Below, one piece after another: positions 35,761-45,854 of a stretch of DNA of 64,000 nt. Positions within the stretch are counted from its first letter, which is position 1; each line of letters opens with the position of its first letter. A program made the position numbers and the translations under genes. This DNA is from Cunninghamia lanceolata (lineage: Eukaryota > Streptophyta > Pinopsida > Cupressales > Cupressaceae), in assembly GCA_027924645.1 (NCBI GenBank), contig BSBN01000860.1:4154001-4218000 (forward strand), given 5' to 3'. The notes under the pieces are model-generated. The model worked only from the letters and a program-made list of their open reading frames with translations, was not told where the DNA came from and ran no database searches.

Positions 35761-37959
35761 CCTCCACAAAAGATGTCCCAAAAGAATAGGAACATGAAGA
35801 TGAACATGAAGAACTCCACTGAAGCATGAAGAAGCTGTAAACACTGTCGAACACTGACTGCTATAGTGTTGAAAGAAGAACCTCCTCTAAAACAAGATGA
35901 AGATCAGGATCAAGAAGACAAGAATCTGCATGAGTGCCCCCATTGACACTACTCAAATCAGATGGCAAACAAAGGCAAAACATCTGGAACTTAAAGATAC
36001 AAATGGCACAGGCACCAAAAGTTTGAAGAACTGATCAAGTAAAAATAGAAGGTTGCCTTCACAAAAGGAATGCAAGAGTGTCCATATGGTAAATGCTCCA
36101 TCTCATTGAAATGCATGGGTTACCAGCCACTGATGTATTGCTGCACCCGCCTAGTACATAGGAACAAATACTAGATACATAACTCACTCCAACGCGAAAC
36201 CAAGGAAGCATTAGCACCAACAGTAGAAAACCCCCATAATGCGAACAAGGGAGAGCCATGACATGTACACTGAAACTGTGTGAAAGCATGAAGTGCATGT
36301 AGAAGAAACAAGAACATCTGAATGTGCAAACATGAAAGTACCAGCAAATAAAATGGTGTGCAAACCAAGGCACACACTCATGAGTGTGATTGCAAAACAA
36401 AAGGCAAACATCAACCCCCCATGGCACTTTATATCATAGTGCGAGTACAATAAGGCACAAAATGATGTACAAGATCTCAAGAATACATGTACAATGCTGA
36501 GGCACTTTATTTCAATACGTTTACATATGAGAAGTGCTCACAATAGAAGCTCACAATGTCCAAAAAAGGACCACATGCTGAAAATACAATTCTCTGACAT
36601 AAAGAGAAGAAACCAATAGCACCATGATGAAGTACATAGAAAAACATGAATTTTTAAAAAAAAGGGACCCAAAAAGGAGTCCAGATACAGAAGATATGGC
36701 CTGTCAAAGTCTCCAAAATGAGAACTACGCAGCAATAGCACTGAGAAAACTAATTTCTAAAAAAAACAGAAGTCAAAACAAAAAACCATCTACACCACTA
36801 TGAAGAGCATGAATTTCTACCCTATTTCAAAAAACATTGCACTGAAAAATATGATCGTATGGCCGAGATATCATCATTTTGAAGATCGAGTACAAAAGTA
36901 AAAAGCCCAACGAAGAGGGGCTAGATTGGGCAAAAAATCATCTCCGCCAAGTTTAGCAAAAACACCTCCAAATTTGGAGATCCACCAACTTTAGAACCCT
37001 ACCAAAAAGTCTTCCAGTTTGCATGTGATTTTTTTAATTAAAAAAAACACAAAAAAAAATACATGTGCTTTTTTAATTAAAAAAGCACAAAAAATGCATG
37101 TTTATTTTTTAAAATTAAAAAAATACATGACTTTTTTTTTAATTAAGAAAACATTAAAAAAATGCATGTTATTTTTTGAAAAAAAACATGGTAAAAAAAA
37201 CATTGAATTTTTTTAATTTAAAAACAAAAATCTAAAAAAAATAAAAGAGGGGGGTGGAGGGGTTAACACCCCCCCCCACGCAACCCCACTAAGGGGTTCC
37301 ACGGCCCCACTAAGGGGTCCATGGGCCCTTTATGGGCCCAAAAAATCCTATAGCACCTGCAAGGCGTACCCACCGGTACAGGGCCCTGTGCAGTACCCTA
37401 CGCAGGCACCCTAGCACCTTAATTTTTTTATTTTTAACAATGGTTAATTTTTAATAAAAAAAACCTGTAGCTTTTTGAATATAATTTTTCAATTTTTTTT
37501 TTAATGTAGGAAAAAGTATAATTTTTTTTTTAATGTAGGAAAAAGTATAATTTTTTTTTTTTTAAATTTCACCTCGCAATGCATGTTGGGCAGGCCGTAC
37601 GACTTGCCTGGCAAAAACAATTTTGTCGCAGATGAGCCTGATGCCGATTTTGACGATTTGATAGTTGATCTTAAGGTTTTTGCACCTTCTGAGTGCGATG
37701 GTGGGGTCCCTTTAGGCCTAAAACGCTCCAAAAAATAGCTTTGCTCTGGATCCCAAAAAAAAAGCACTTGTTGAAACCCTTGCAGATCTGACCTACAAAG
37801 CTCAAATCAAGCCAAATAAAAGGCTAATCTGACTATTTCAACTGCTTTGAATCCAATGGAATACTCCATTTTACATAAAAATGCACCAAGCAAATGACTC
37901 TTGCTCAAAAATTTCTCTAAATTTGAGAAGGGGCTTGCAGATCTGGAGCTCTGATACCA
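35534..37959 (-). other. Second internal segment of element B, no ORF supported
   Basis: Includes a 39-bp (GA)n microsatellite at 35721-35759 and an A/T-rich tract of imperfect units at 37020-37240 (ACATG...TTTTTTTAATTAAAAAAA). A GC-rich patch at 37240-37400 has C-runs and GGGCCC repeats. From 37600 a leader-like segment precedes the primer-binding site at 37959-37948. ORFs here are low-complexity. No gag motif was found. Confidence 0.6.
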
Positions 37960-38222
37960 TGTTGAAGTTGTGAAACCAACCTCACAAGACCTAATGAACA
38001 CCTGCAAAACCTAAGAAACCTTCCACAAGAGAAAAAATCAAAGAGAGTAATTGTACAAAAAGGATGCAGTTGATGAAATAGATTAATGAATTACATGTGA
38101 GAACTTGCTTTTATATTTGCAAGTTAGAGAAAAACCCTAATATGACTTAAGAATAACCTAAGACTAAAATAAGCCCTAAGTCAACTTAATAAAGTGTAAT
38201 TAAATATTTAATTATACCAACA
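37960..38222 (-). repeat. 5' LTR of element B
   Basis: 263 bp, TGTTGAAGTTGTG to ATACCAACA on the plus strand. It is nearly identical to 33021-33285, with a few small indels and substitutions. Confidence 0.93.
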
Positions 38223-38227
38223 GTTGT

Positions 38228-40090
38228 CACAAAATTAAAAAAAATGCCTATATGAGGCACTTTGAAATGAGCCTGGTGGCACAAAAAAGTTATCTCTAGA
38301 AGTTTGACTTAGTTGTTTGGAGTTACAATAAATGTCAAGGTTACTGTTTAAAGAAAATGCTTATGGTTTAAATGAAACCTCTAACAGTTAGCATAAAGTG
38401 CTAATAGTTAGCATGAAATGTAACTGATGACTTAACCACTTCAGGTTTCGTTAAATGCTAAAAAAATAGTTAACGGTACAAAGAAATGTAATAGTTAACC
38501 ACTAGTTACAAAGGGTGGTGAACTTTCTACAATAGATCATAGAAATTAACATAAAATGTTAATAGACAGTTCTAACTCCAAAGGTAAAATGTAACCTCAC
38601 AAAATAAACCGTGACCAAACAGTCTTAGAGGCAACCATAAAACGTGTGGAAAGGAGACTGGATTGGAGGGCTAACTGGACCAATGACTTGGTCAAAGGGC
38701 CTATAGAACTGGAGTTTGTGGCCGATTTTCTAGCTGAGTGGGCCGATTTGGACACTGAATGGAATGCTGAGAGGTTGATTTGGTTGGCCTATGTGCAAAG
38801 AGTCCAAGTTGGACTCTAAGTTCATTGAGGAGTCCAAGAAGGACTAAGATCTGCAACAAAAACAAATAAACAGTGACATGCAAATCATAGATGGCAACTA
38901 GGAGGAGGATGGAGCCATCGACCATAAATGGAGTCGACCTCAGTGCTTGTTTTCATCTCTAAACTTTGAAGTCATTTGCAATGCCTTTAAACAATGACTA
39001 AGAAGAAAATCACAACGTCAACTGGTAAATGGTGGCCATCAACTATTCAAAGTTGGTATTAAATTACTATAACTAGAAACCTGACTTGAAAGAAAACAAG
39101 TTGCGACCTTTGAAGAACAACAACTGGGTTTTGAATGACACCCACAATCCAAATGGTGGAGTTGACTGCATAATGGCAGCTTTGATTGAGCCAACCTATA
39201 GAGTGGTGAAGCCTCACAACAACGAAGAATGTGAGCCATGGATGATGGTGGCTCTAGAGATCTGGCGGGTGGGAGCCTAGATCTGGCTTGAAACAATGAC
39301 GTTGCAACAAAAAAAACTTGATAACTCCATGAACCAAAAAAAGATTTGGAGGGTTGTCGGGGCCAAATGCACAGGATGAGCAGCCAATAAAGCCTGAAAA
39401 TGGGGCTAGCAGGTATGTAAGGCAGATTGGAAGGATTGAAATCTAATGAAGTAAGAACTGGATCCAAACAGGTGAGGGGTATGCAAAGGAGGCTGACACC
39501 GCAGAGCCACCAAAAAATAGATAAAAGTGCCCAGATCTACCACTAGAGGCAACGAGAACACCAAAAAGTTTGAGGATGCAGAAACCCTCAAACGCAAGTT
39601 GAACCAAAAGTACAGAGGTTGAGAGGATTGGCCAAGGCCGAATAGGCCATAAAAATGACCAAATTAACCTATAACACCAAGAAAATCGACCCAAAATACA
39701 AAAAAAAAATTACAGGGGCAAGATTGCCCTCTACAAAAAAATTACAATTTTTTTTACAAAATCTATACAACACAAATTGGATGGCTAAGCAGGTGAGATA
39801 CCTTCTTAAAAAACTCGCAAGACGAAATGACAGGGGAAAATATGGCCCTCTACTAAACAATTTTGCTTTTTTTTTTTTTTTTCCAAAAATCATACTATTC
39901 AAGCATGAGGGCAAAATTTTTGCAAAAAATTGACTTTACCAAAAAATGTTGTTCGAAGGGTCACCTTAATTGTCTCGGACCTTTTGAACTCAATGGCACA
40001 GTTCGTTTGGCTTGACGAAACTCTGATGATAGGGCTAAGTGTTGAATTCGCCGATTTAGGAAGGAACGTGCAAGCATGGCTCTAATACCA
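38228..40090 (-). other. 5' internal part of element A, leader and primer-binding site
   Basis: The primer-binding site is at 40090-40079 (TGGTATTAGAGC on the minus strand). A leader similar to those of B and C lies at about 39940-40078. Between 38330 and 38600 there are imperfect short repeats around GTTAGCAT/GTTAAC. ORFs at 39039-39467 (minus) and 39086-39280 (plus) have no recognisable domain and I do not call them genes. Confidence 0.55.
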
Positions 40091-40479
40091 TGTCGGAGTA
40101 GCCAAGATCAACAAGCACAAATTGAATAACCTTCCACAAGTGAAAAATGGAGCACAATAACATATCTATCATATACAATGAGAGTGTTTAAAATACAATG
40201 AGAAGCCTTGCATAAATAGGCAAGGAGAAGGAAGTAGGAAGGTAGGACTGAACTACTGACTACCCCTACATGCATGCAACACTTGTCTAACTTACATGAC
40301 ATGTGTGAGGGCAATTGGCAACCCAAAATGAAAGAGGTGTCCCATATGTGTGAGTACACATGTTGAAATGAGACAAACTCCTAAAAGACTAAGTAAACTT
40401 AAGCCTATGCGTGAATAGGTCAAACCTTCAAAGAGATGATATCTAAACTAGTTAGATAATGACACTATTTACACTAACA
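40091..40479 (-). repeat. 5' LTR of element A
   Basis: 389 bp, TGTCGGAGTAGCC to CACTAACA on the plus strand, matching 30921-31307 with scattered substitutions. Confidence 0.95.
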
Positions 40480-40484
40480 TCTTA

Positions 40485-42103
40485 TTCATCATAGATGCTC
40501 ATACATTCTTAGAGTTGATGCGTAACTTCCAGAGGCCATAACTTTTGATTAGAGAACCTGATTGAGCTTGTTTTTTAAAATTGAAGATTTAAAAGAGCTC
40601 TATGTCACTGTAACATGCTTTATCTAATCAAAGCCCATTATGATAAAATGGCCTCTATATCCCAAAATTTGCATTTGAACATTATTATGCAAGGTTGGGA
40701 CACCTTTGCTACCATTTTTGCCATAAAAATCCCCTGTTATAGTTTCACTAAATTAAGTAACACATCATCCAAACAATGAAATTTTTCTTTAGTCTACTAT
40801 TAGAAATCTTCCTATGGCAACAAGGATCACACTTGTAGCCACCGTTCTTATTTTTTCCCATTGAAATGAATAAAAAACACCACAAAGCCACACATAATCG
40901 AGGCTCATTGGAAGTGCCAAATAAATAACAAACAACGCAAAAAAAGCCACCCCCAATGGGCCTAATCAAAGTAAAGGATGCCACACACTCCACAAATCAA
41001 AATCACAAAATCAAACACTACAATTACCTAGTTTGAACTTTGCAATAATAATACATTTTCAACCTTAGCAAAGACATAATAATTATTCTCAATTTTCAAA
41101 GTTGTTGGCCTATTCCATGAGTGATGTAACATGGTACAAGTATAACTACCATCTCTAGTATCACTAATGGAATTAGAAATTTGACTAGTGATCATTGTCA
41201 AAATGTATAATCTCATTTATTATAGAAAGTACAACTAGATGCACAATACATGCTAGTGTCACTATTAATTATCTATCACTAATAGTTAAGATCTCATGCC
41301 TACTAAATCAATGACTTTAGAAGATCTATAGATAGTAAAGTGCTTGCCATTTTGGTGTTCCAATCTATAGAAGTTTGCTAAAGAATGTCATATGGAGCAA
41401 TTTGTTGTGTTTTGCAAAAATATCAACAACTTCAAAATATTGGAAACTATTAGATGCAAGTACAAGTGCTAACCCATGTCAAATGCGAGTGCAAGTGCTT
41501 TCCTCAATTGCATCACATGAGACTATGGAATATATAGACTTACACAATATTTGTAAGACAACAACTTTAGACAACATTCCTTATATTTACATAATGGTCC
41601 ATACATTTATACAAGACACCATACTTTAACGCTATAATGATAGTCAAACACTTGTCACTTCATTATAATCAACGAATTACATCCTTTGTCAAGTATACAT
41701 ATTATGAAGCCACATACATTGTGACCCAATAAATACAATACGCCTCAACACTACAAGTGCTAAAATATTCCATGATAGATGCATTTATAAGTGCTTTCCT
41801 CAATTACATTATGCAAGACTATGGAATATATAACACTAGCACTTGCACCCATAGGAGGTTCAAGGTATATGCCGATAGGAACAACCGAGGAGTTTAGAAA
41901 ATTTTACGGCGTGAGACAATTCCGAGCACTATAATGTTCACATTCCAAAGCTTTACTTCTGACACTTCTCACTTTATTGTATAATTTGAGAATCAAAATT
42001 ATAATTTGTTTTGTAGATTTTGATAACTCAATTTTCCAAGTGTTCATTGTTCATTATATTAAATACCAAAATGTGTCATCAATCATAGGTGTTTGGGGAA
42101 ATG
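40485..42103. other. No supported gene between elements A and D
   Basis: AT-rich. A diverged direct duplication is visible (AGTGCTTTCCTCAATT near 41496 and 41791, each followed by ACTATGGAATATATA). No ORF is recognisable. Confidence 0.55.
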
Positions 42104-42108
42104 GAGAT

Positions 42109-42294
42109 TGTTAATTTTCCAGATCGGATGTGATTGTTTCTTGTATTGTCTTTGATTGTTATATATATTTAGAAGGGGGCACATATGCTAGAATGATTGC
42201 ACTCTTCCAATATCGTGTCTTATTAATTAACTGTTTGATTATTATTCGTTTGGAGACCATTAGCATAACCTCCTGACGCTACAAAACATCAACA
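42109..42294 (-). repeat. 3' LTR of element D
   Basis: 186 bp, matching 44698-44883 with few differences. The purine tract on the minus strand, AAGAGGGAG, abuts it. Confidence 0.93.
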
Positions 42295-42639
42295 CTCCCT
42301 CTTAGCTAGGGAGGTATAGCAAAGTCTCCATTGAGTCCTTATGTGCCTTGAAGGGTTGCTTTCTTACCATCAGCCACTACCCTTTCAAAAAGGTGCCATT
42401 TCATGGAATCGATTTGTTTATCTTTAGTTTATTTGATCGAATGCTTTCCCAAATCAGTTTTCCATAATCAATAATAGTTATTATCATTAACTATTGTCAT
42501 TGGAGTGCATAAGGAGGGAGTTGGCCAATGGATGTATTGTTTTCTCTAGCGCTAGAACCATTCAGCCATGAAATCTGTAACCTCCCTAAGCTACAAACAT
42601 TAACACTCCCTCTTAGCTAGGGAGGTATCCTTCCAAATA

Positions 42640-43005
42640 TCCACATGACATCCATAATGGCTCCACCCATTTGTGAAATAGTTCATCACAGAGTTTCTCA
42701 ACGTGATATCATCATGGAGTCTCTCAACATGACGTCCACCATGGCTACTCCCATGTGTGGAAAAGAAATATATCACCTCATCGTGATATCAACCATCATG
42801 GCTACTCCCATGTATGGTAAATGTGTACAAGTGCCCATCACGGAATCACTCAATGTGATGTCGTCACCTCATCGTGACGTTTACCATAGCTACTCCCAAA
42901 GGGTGAAAAACACAAGTACAAGAAAATCATCACAGACTCTCTCACGTGATGTTGTCATGGAGTCACACACATGACATCCACCATGGCTACTCCCATAGAG
43001 TGGAA
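42640..43005. repeat. Degenerate repeat block in element D
   Basis: Recurring phrases ATGACRTCCACCATGGCTAC, CTCCCAT and CTCTCAACRTGA at irregular spacing of about 50-90 bp. It lies directly beside the 46-bp array. The longest plus-strand ORF across it is repeat-derived. Confidence 0.65.
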
Positions 43006-43470
43006 ACAAGGGCTTACACCTCAAATCTCTCTCATCGAGAGAAATGCATTAATAAGGGCTTGCACCTCAAATCTCTCTCACAGAGAGAAATGCATTAACA
43101 AGGGCTTGCACCTCAAATCCCTCTCACAGAGAGAAATGCATTAACAAGGGCTTGCACCTCAAATCCCTCTCACAAAGAGAAATGCATTAACAAGGGCTTG
43201 CACCTCAAATCCCTCTCACAAAGAGAAATGCATTAACAAGGGCTTGCACCTCAAATCCCTCTCACATAGAGAAATGCATTAACAAGGGCTTACACCTCAA
43301 ATCCCTCTCACATAGAGAAATGCATTAACAAGGGCTTTCACCTCAAATCCCTCTCACAGAGAGAAATGCATTAACAAGGGCTTGCACTTCAAATCTCTCT
43401 CACAGAGAGAAATGCAAACAAGGGCTTTCACCTCAAATTTCTTCGTCTCAGAGAAAAATGCATTAACAAC
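43005..43470. repeat. 46-bp tandem array in element D
   Basis: About ten units built on AACAAGGGCTTGCACCTCAA followed by ATCYCTCTCACAGAGAGAAA and TGCATT. Central units are almost identical; edge units diverge. Each unit contains the small palindrome CTCTCnnnGAGAG. The absence of unique spacers rules out a CRISPR-type array. Confidence 0.93.
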
Positions 43471-43782
43471 AAATCTTCATGATGATGTAACTCCCTCTGA
43501 AGCTCCAAGTACTAACATCAACCTCCTGACCTCCTCGTCCAAGGTTGCCTCCATTGGTTTGTCAGACTCCATGAAACCGGCCTCATGCGGTCACCTCCAC
43601 TCTAGGCTACAAAACAGTCCAACCCCCTTTGAGGGAAAGCCTTGTAACAACTCTCTACTTGGATTAGGGCATGCAAGGTTGAAGGGAGTAGGCACGAACA
43701 ATTATCCAAGCTTTCAGCACTGCATCTTCAACTATCTACCAACAGTAGTGACAATGATTGTGATGGAGATGATAAGAACTAC
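43471..43782 (-). other. Unassigned segment of element D after the PPR fragment
   Basis: Neither strand gives a recognisable product. On the minus strand an open stretch near 43640-43490 is of coding-like composition and could be a third captured fragment, but no family can be named. Confidence 0.35.
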
Positions 43783-44276
43783 CCAATGCCTCACTTTTGA
43801 TACATCATCCCACTTACCAGCTGCAACATAAATATGTGACAATAGGACTTATGGTCAAGAATTGTGTTGCTCCAATTTAAATAACGTGTGTGCTACCCTC
43901 TCAGCAATATCGGCATTTCCATGAACTCTGCAAGTTGTGAGCAATGCTCCCCACACAATAGCATCTGCTTGAACTTCTATAGGCATCCTGTCGATAAAAT
44001 ATTCTGCCTCGTTGAGGAGGCCAGATCGACCAAGGAGATCAACCATGGATGCATAGTGCTCTACTCTTGGCATGATGGAATAATCTCTGTTCATTGACGC
44101 AAACAGTTGCCAACCTTCTTACACTAAACCTACATGACTACAGGCACACAAGACACCTACAAAGGTGACATCATTTGGCTTGATGCCTATGCTCTGCATT
44201 TTCTTAAATAGTTGGAGGCCCTCCTCAGCATGGCCATTTAGTGCATTGCCTGCAATGATTGCATTCCTTTCACCTC
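43783..44276 (-). pseudogene. PLS-class PPR gene fragment captured in element D
   Basis: PPR proteins bind organellar RNA, commonly for editing or stability. The minus strand reads through [20 protein letters not shown] and [22 protein letters not shown]. Then follow VEHYASMVDLLGRSGLLNEAE, the block VWGALLTTCRVHGN, and AAGKWDDVSKVRH. These are the successive L, S and E-type motifs found at the C-terminal end of plant PLS PPR proteins. The fragment covers only the last few repeats, lacks the N-terminal array, and has stops (for example after HVGLV and after LEQHNS). It lies in the sense orientation of the retroelement and abuts the P450 fragment directly. The sequence stops resembling PPR just before the usual closing motif. 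Confidence 0.85.
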
Positions 44277-44555
44277 CTCCACTGACAACTTCGCTCTATT
44301 TCCTTTGATGCGCCTCATTTCGACTAGAATGTTTTCTTATGTGAGTGGATGTTTTGAAAGCAGGCAGAAGAACCAGCAAAGCACTATGGAGGTGGTGTCC
44401 CTTCCTGCTAGCACCAAGTTGAGTGTGACATCTCGCAGGGCTTTATCCGTCATGGCGTTTTCACTCTGGCTCTGCATCATTATGGACAACATGTCTTGCC
44501 CTTGGAAATCGCTTCTTCTGAGTTCCTTTCGTCCCCACAGAGGCAACAAATGCAT
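44277..44555 (-). pseudogene. Cytochrome P450 fragment (CYP86-clan type) captured in element D
   Basis: P450s of this clan hydroxylate fatty acids and related lipids at the endoplasmic reticulum. The minus strand encodes DMLSIMMQSQ, then TDKALRDVTLNLVLAGRDTT, with the I-helix oxygen-binding motif AGRDTT. CWFFCLLSKHPLT follows, a stop at 44337-44339, and in the same frame ENILVEMRRI, typical of the segment after the I-helix in CYP86/CYP94/CYP704-type enzymes. The K-helix ExxR and heme-binding Cys loop are absent, so no enzyme can result. It ends within a few bases of the first PPR codon. The exact P450 family cannot be fixed from about 90 residues. Confidence 0.85.
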
Positions 44556-44697
44556 TAATAATTACAAAGGCAACAATTACATTAATAATTTGCAGGGACG
44601 CTTTAAGATTCCCTTCCGTCCCCACACCTAGACATCTCATGCTTTGTTGATTTTAAACTCCTGGCACAGGCTCGAAATTTTATTTGCTCTAATACCA

Positions 44698-44883
44698 TGT
44701 TAATTTTCCAGATCGGATGTGATTGTTTCTTGTATTGTCTTTGATTGTTATATATATTTAGAAGGGGGCAGATATGCTAGAATGATCGCACCCTTCCAAT
44801 ATCATGTCTTATTAATTAACTGTTTGATTATTATTAGTTTGGAGACCATTAGTGTAACCTCCCGACGCTACAAAACATCAACA
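44698..44883 (-). repeat. 5' LTR of element D
   Basis: 186 bp, with a primer-binding site directly to its left (44697-44686; TGGTATTAGAGC on the minus strand). It differs from the left copy at only a handful of positions. Confidence 0.93.
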
Positions 44884-44888
44884 GAGAT

Positions 44889-45514
44889 TTCCAAAAAAAA
44901 TCAATGATTTTTGGTTGAATGAGGAACTTGATTTAGAAGATGATAGACAAGCTATTTCAGATAAAATATGACCAATTCACAGAAGAAGTCACAACCATCG
45001 ATTGTTGACTCCTTATATGAGTGCCAACCAATCAACTTCCAAGAAAAACATTGCACCAAAGGATATATAAGCTATTATTGATGAGTTACATCATGTCCAT
45101 TCCCTTCATTAGAGGTTCATTTTGACTAATGCCATAAGTGTCATAGTCAACCAAAGAAGCACACTCATGGGTTAGGATAATGTGAATTTAGAATTGTGAT
45201 CATGACAAACTATCAGTTCCAATGAAAATTTTATCTACTTAGAGTCTTCAATGCATCCACACATAGGAATAAGAGATTCTACCTAAGTAAATGAGATTAT
45301 GGAGAAGCCAAATAAAAGTGGGTAAATATATAGATTCTGAAATGCATAAAAAAGCGTGTAAAGTAGTTAATTATTTTCTCTATGTTAAATGTACAATTAA
45401 TGTAAATGTAAATGTTAATTGCGACTTTTGATTTTGTAAATATATTTTGTATTTTCCATTCAATTGTAGTTTGTATTATAAAACATCATTTGATTTAGAA
45501 AAATTCTAAAGCAT
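44889..45514 (+). other. Unassigned pre-insertion sequence right of element D
   Basis: If element D and one GAGAT copy are removed, the plus strand reads open across the junction (GKWRFPKKINDFWLNEELDL, continuing to EDDRQAISDKI) before a stop. Further open stretches follow (SHNHRLLTPYMSANQSTSKK). This hints at an old coding sequence interrupted by D. No family is recognised. Confidence 0.35.
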
Positions 45515-45854
45515 CTTTTTGTTGGCCCATGATTATCGTTAAACCAAAAGGTTGACCTGTCAAATTTCGATACAAGCGCCAGAGTTAATGAATCCACGGG
45601 AGGCAGTTAGTCCATGTCACGAATCCCACAGGGAGCGCTAACCATTTTCCAACAAACTCCCCCCACTATTACTCGGGGGGATTTGAACCCTTGACCTTTC
45701 GCTCTGATACCAATTGTTGGCCCATGATTGTCGTTAAACCAAAAGATTGACTTGTCAATTTTTGATACAAGCGCCAGAGTTAATGAATCCATAGGAGGTG
45801 GTTAGTTCATGTCATAAATCCCACAGTGAGCGCTGACCATTTGCCAACACTTTT
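45515..45854 (-). mobile_element. TRIM/SMART mini LTR retrotransposon, 330 bp
   Basis: Two 135-bp LTRs (45520-45654 and 45715-45849), both TGTTGGCCCATGATT...CCAACA, flanked by CTTTT at 45515-45519 and 45850-45854. The 60-bp interior holds a primer-binding site on the minus strand (TGGTATCAGAGC, 45712-45701) and a purine tract (AGTGGGGGGAG) at the other end, and almost nothing else. This is the minimal cis-acting set for retrotransposition supplied in trans. A tRNA B-box-like GGTTCAAATCC lies at 45689-45679 (minus strand). The LTRs differ mainly by transitions. It carries no coding capacity. Confidence 0.93.

Larger units (their letters stand above)
33016..38227 (-). mobile_element. Retroelement B, nested in A, with a third truncated LTR inside
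   Basis: LTRs at 33021-33285 and 37960-38222 are flanked by GTTGT (33016-33020, 38223-38227). A primer-binding site (TGGTATCAGAGC on the minus strand, 37959-37948) adjoins the right LTR. The internal part is compound. A gag region and a leader-like segment (35090-35318) run into a truncated, diverged LTR (35319-35533). This is followed by a second set of 3'-end sequence and a second leader (37600-37947). The simplest readings are recombination between two related elements, or insertion plus deletion. No pol was recognised. Confidence 0.85.
30916..40484 (-). mobile_element. Retroelement A (gag-only LTR element), containing element B
   Basis: LTRs at 30921-31307 and 40091-40479 are flanked by TCTTA at 30916-30920 and 40480-40484. 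The minus orientation is set by the primer-binding site at the right LTR (40090-40079) and a purine run at the left LTR. Without nested element B (33021-38222) it is about 4.35 kb. It carries a gag zinc knuckle and a downstream conserved motif, but no protease, reverse transcriptase or integrase was recognised. It is therefore non-autonomous, resembling described gag-only terminal-repeat retrotransposons (TR-GAG), although a deletion derivative of a larger element is equally possible. Confidence 0.9.
42104..44888 (-). mobile_element. Small LTR element D carrying P450 and PPR gene fragments
   Basis: Two 186-bp LTRs (42109-42294, 44698-44883) begin TGTTAATTTTCC and end CATCAACA, flanked by GAGAT at 42104-42108 and 44884-44888. 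A primer-binding site (TGGTATTAGAGC on the minus strand, 44697-44686) and a polypurine tract (AAGAGGGAG next to 42294) set the minus orientation. The 2.4-kb interior holds no gag or pol. In sense order it contains a P450 fragment, a PPR fragment, an unassigned segment, a 46-bp tandem array and a second degenerate repeat. This is a non-autonomous LTR retrotransposon that has acquired host gene sequence, as known for other plant LTR elements. Confidence 0.92.

Noticed and set aside
35552..35854. Minus-strand ORF with a long Ser-Leu run
   Set aside because: The run is translation of a (GA)n microsatellite; no conserved protein surrounds it.
39039..39467. 142-codon minus-strand ORF in element A
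   Set aside because: No domain, odd composition, and an overlapping plus-strand ORF of similar quality. There is no reason to prefer it as a gene.
43005..43470. CRISPR-like regular array
   Set aside because: Units follow each other directly without unique spacers, inside a plant LTR element. It is an ordinary minisatellite.
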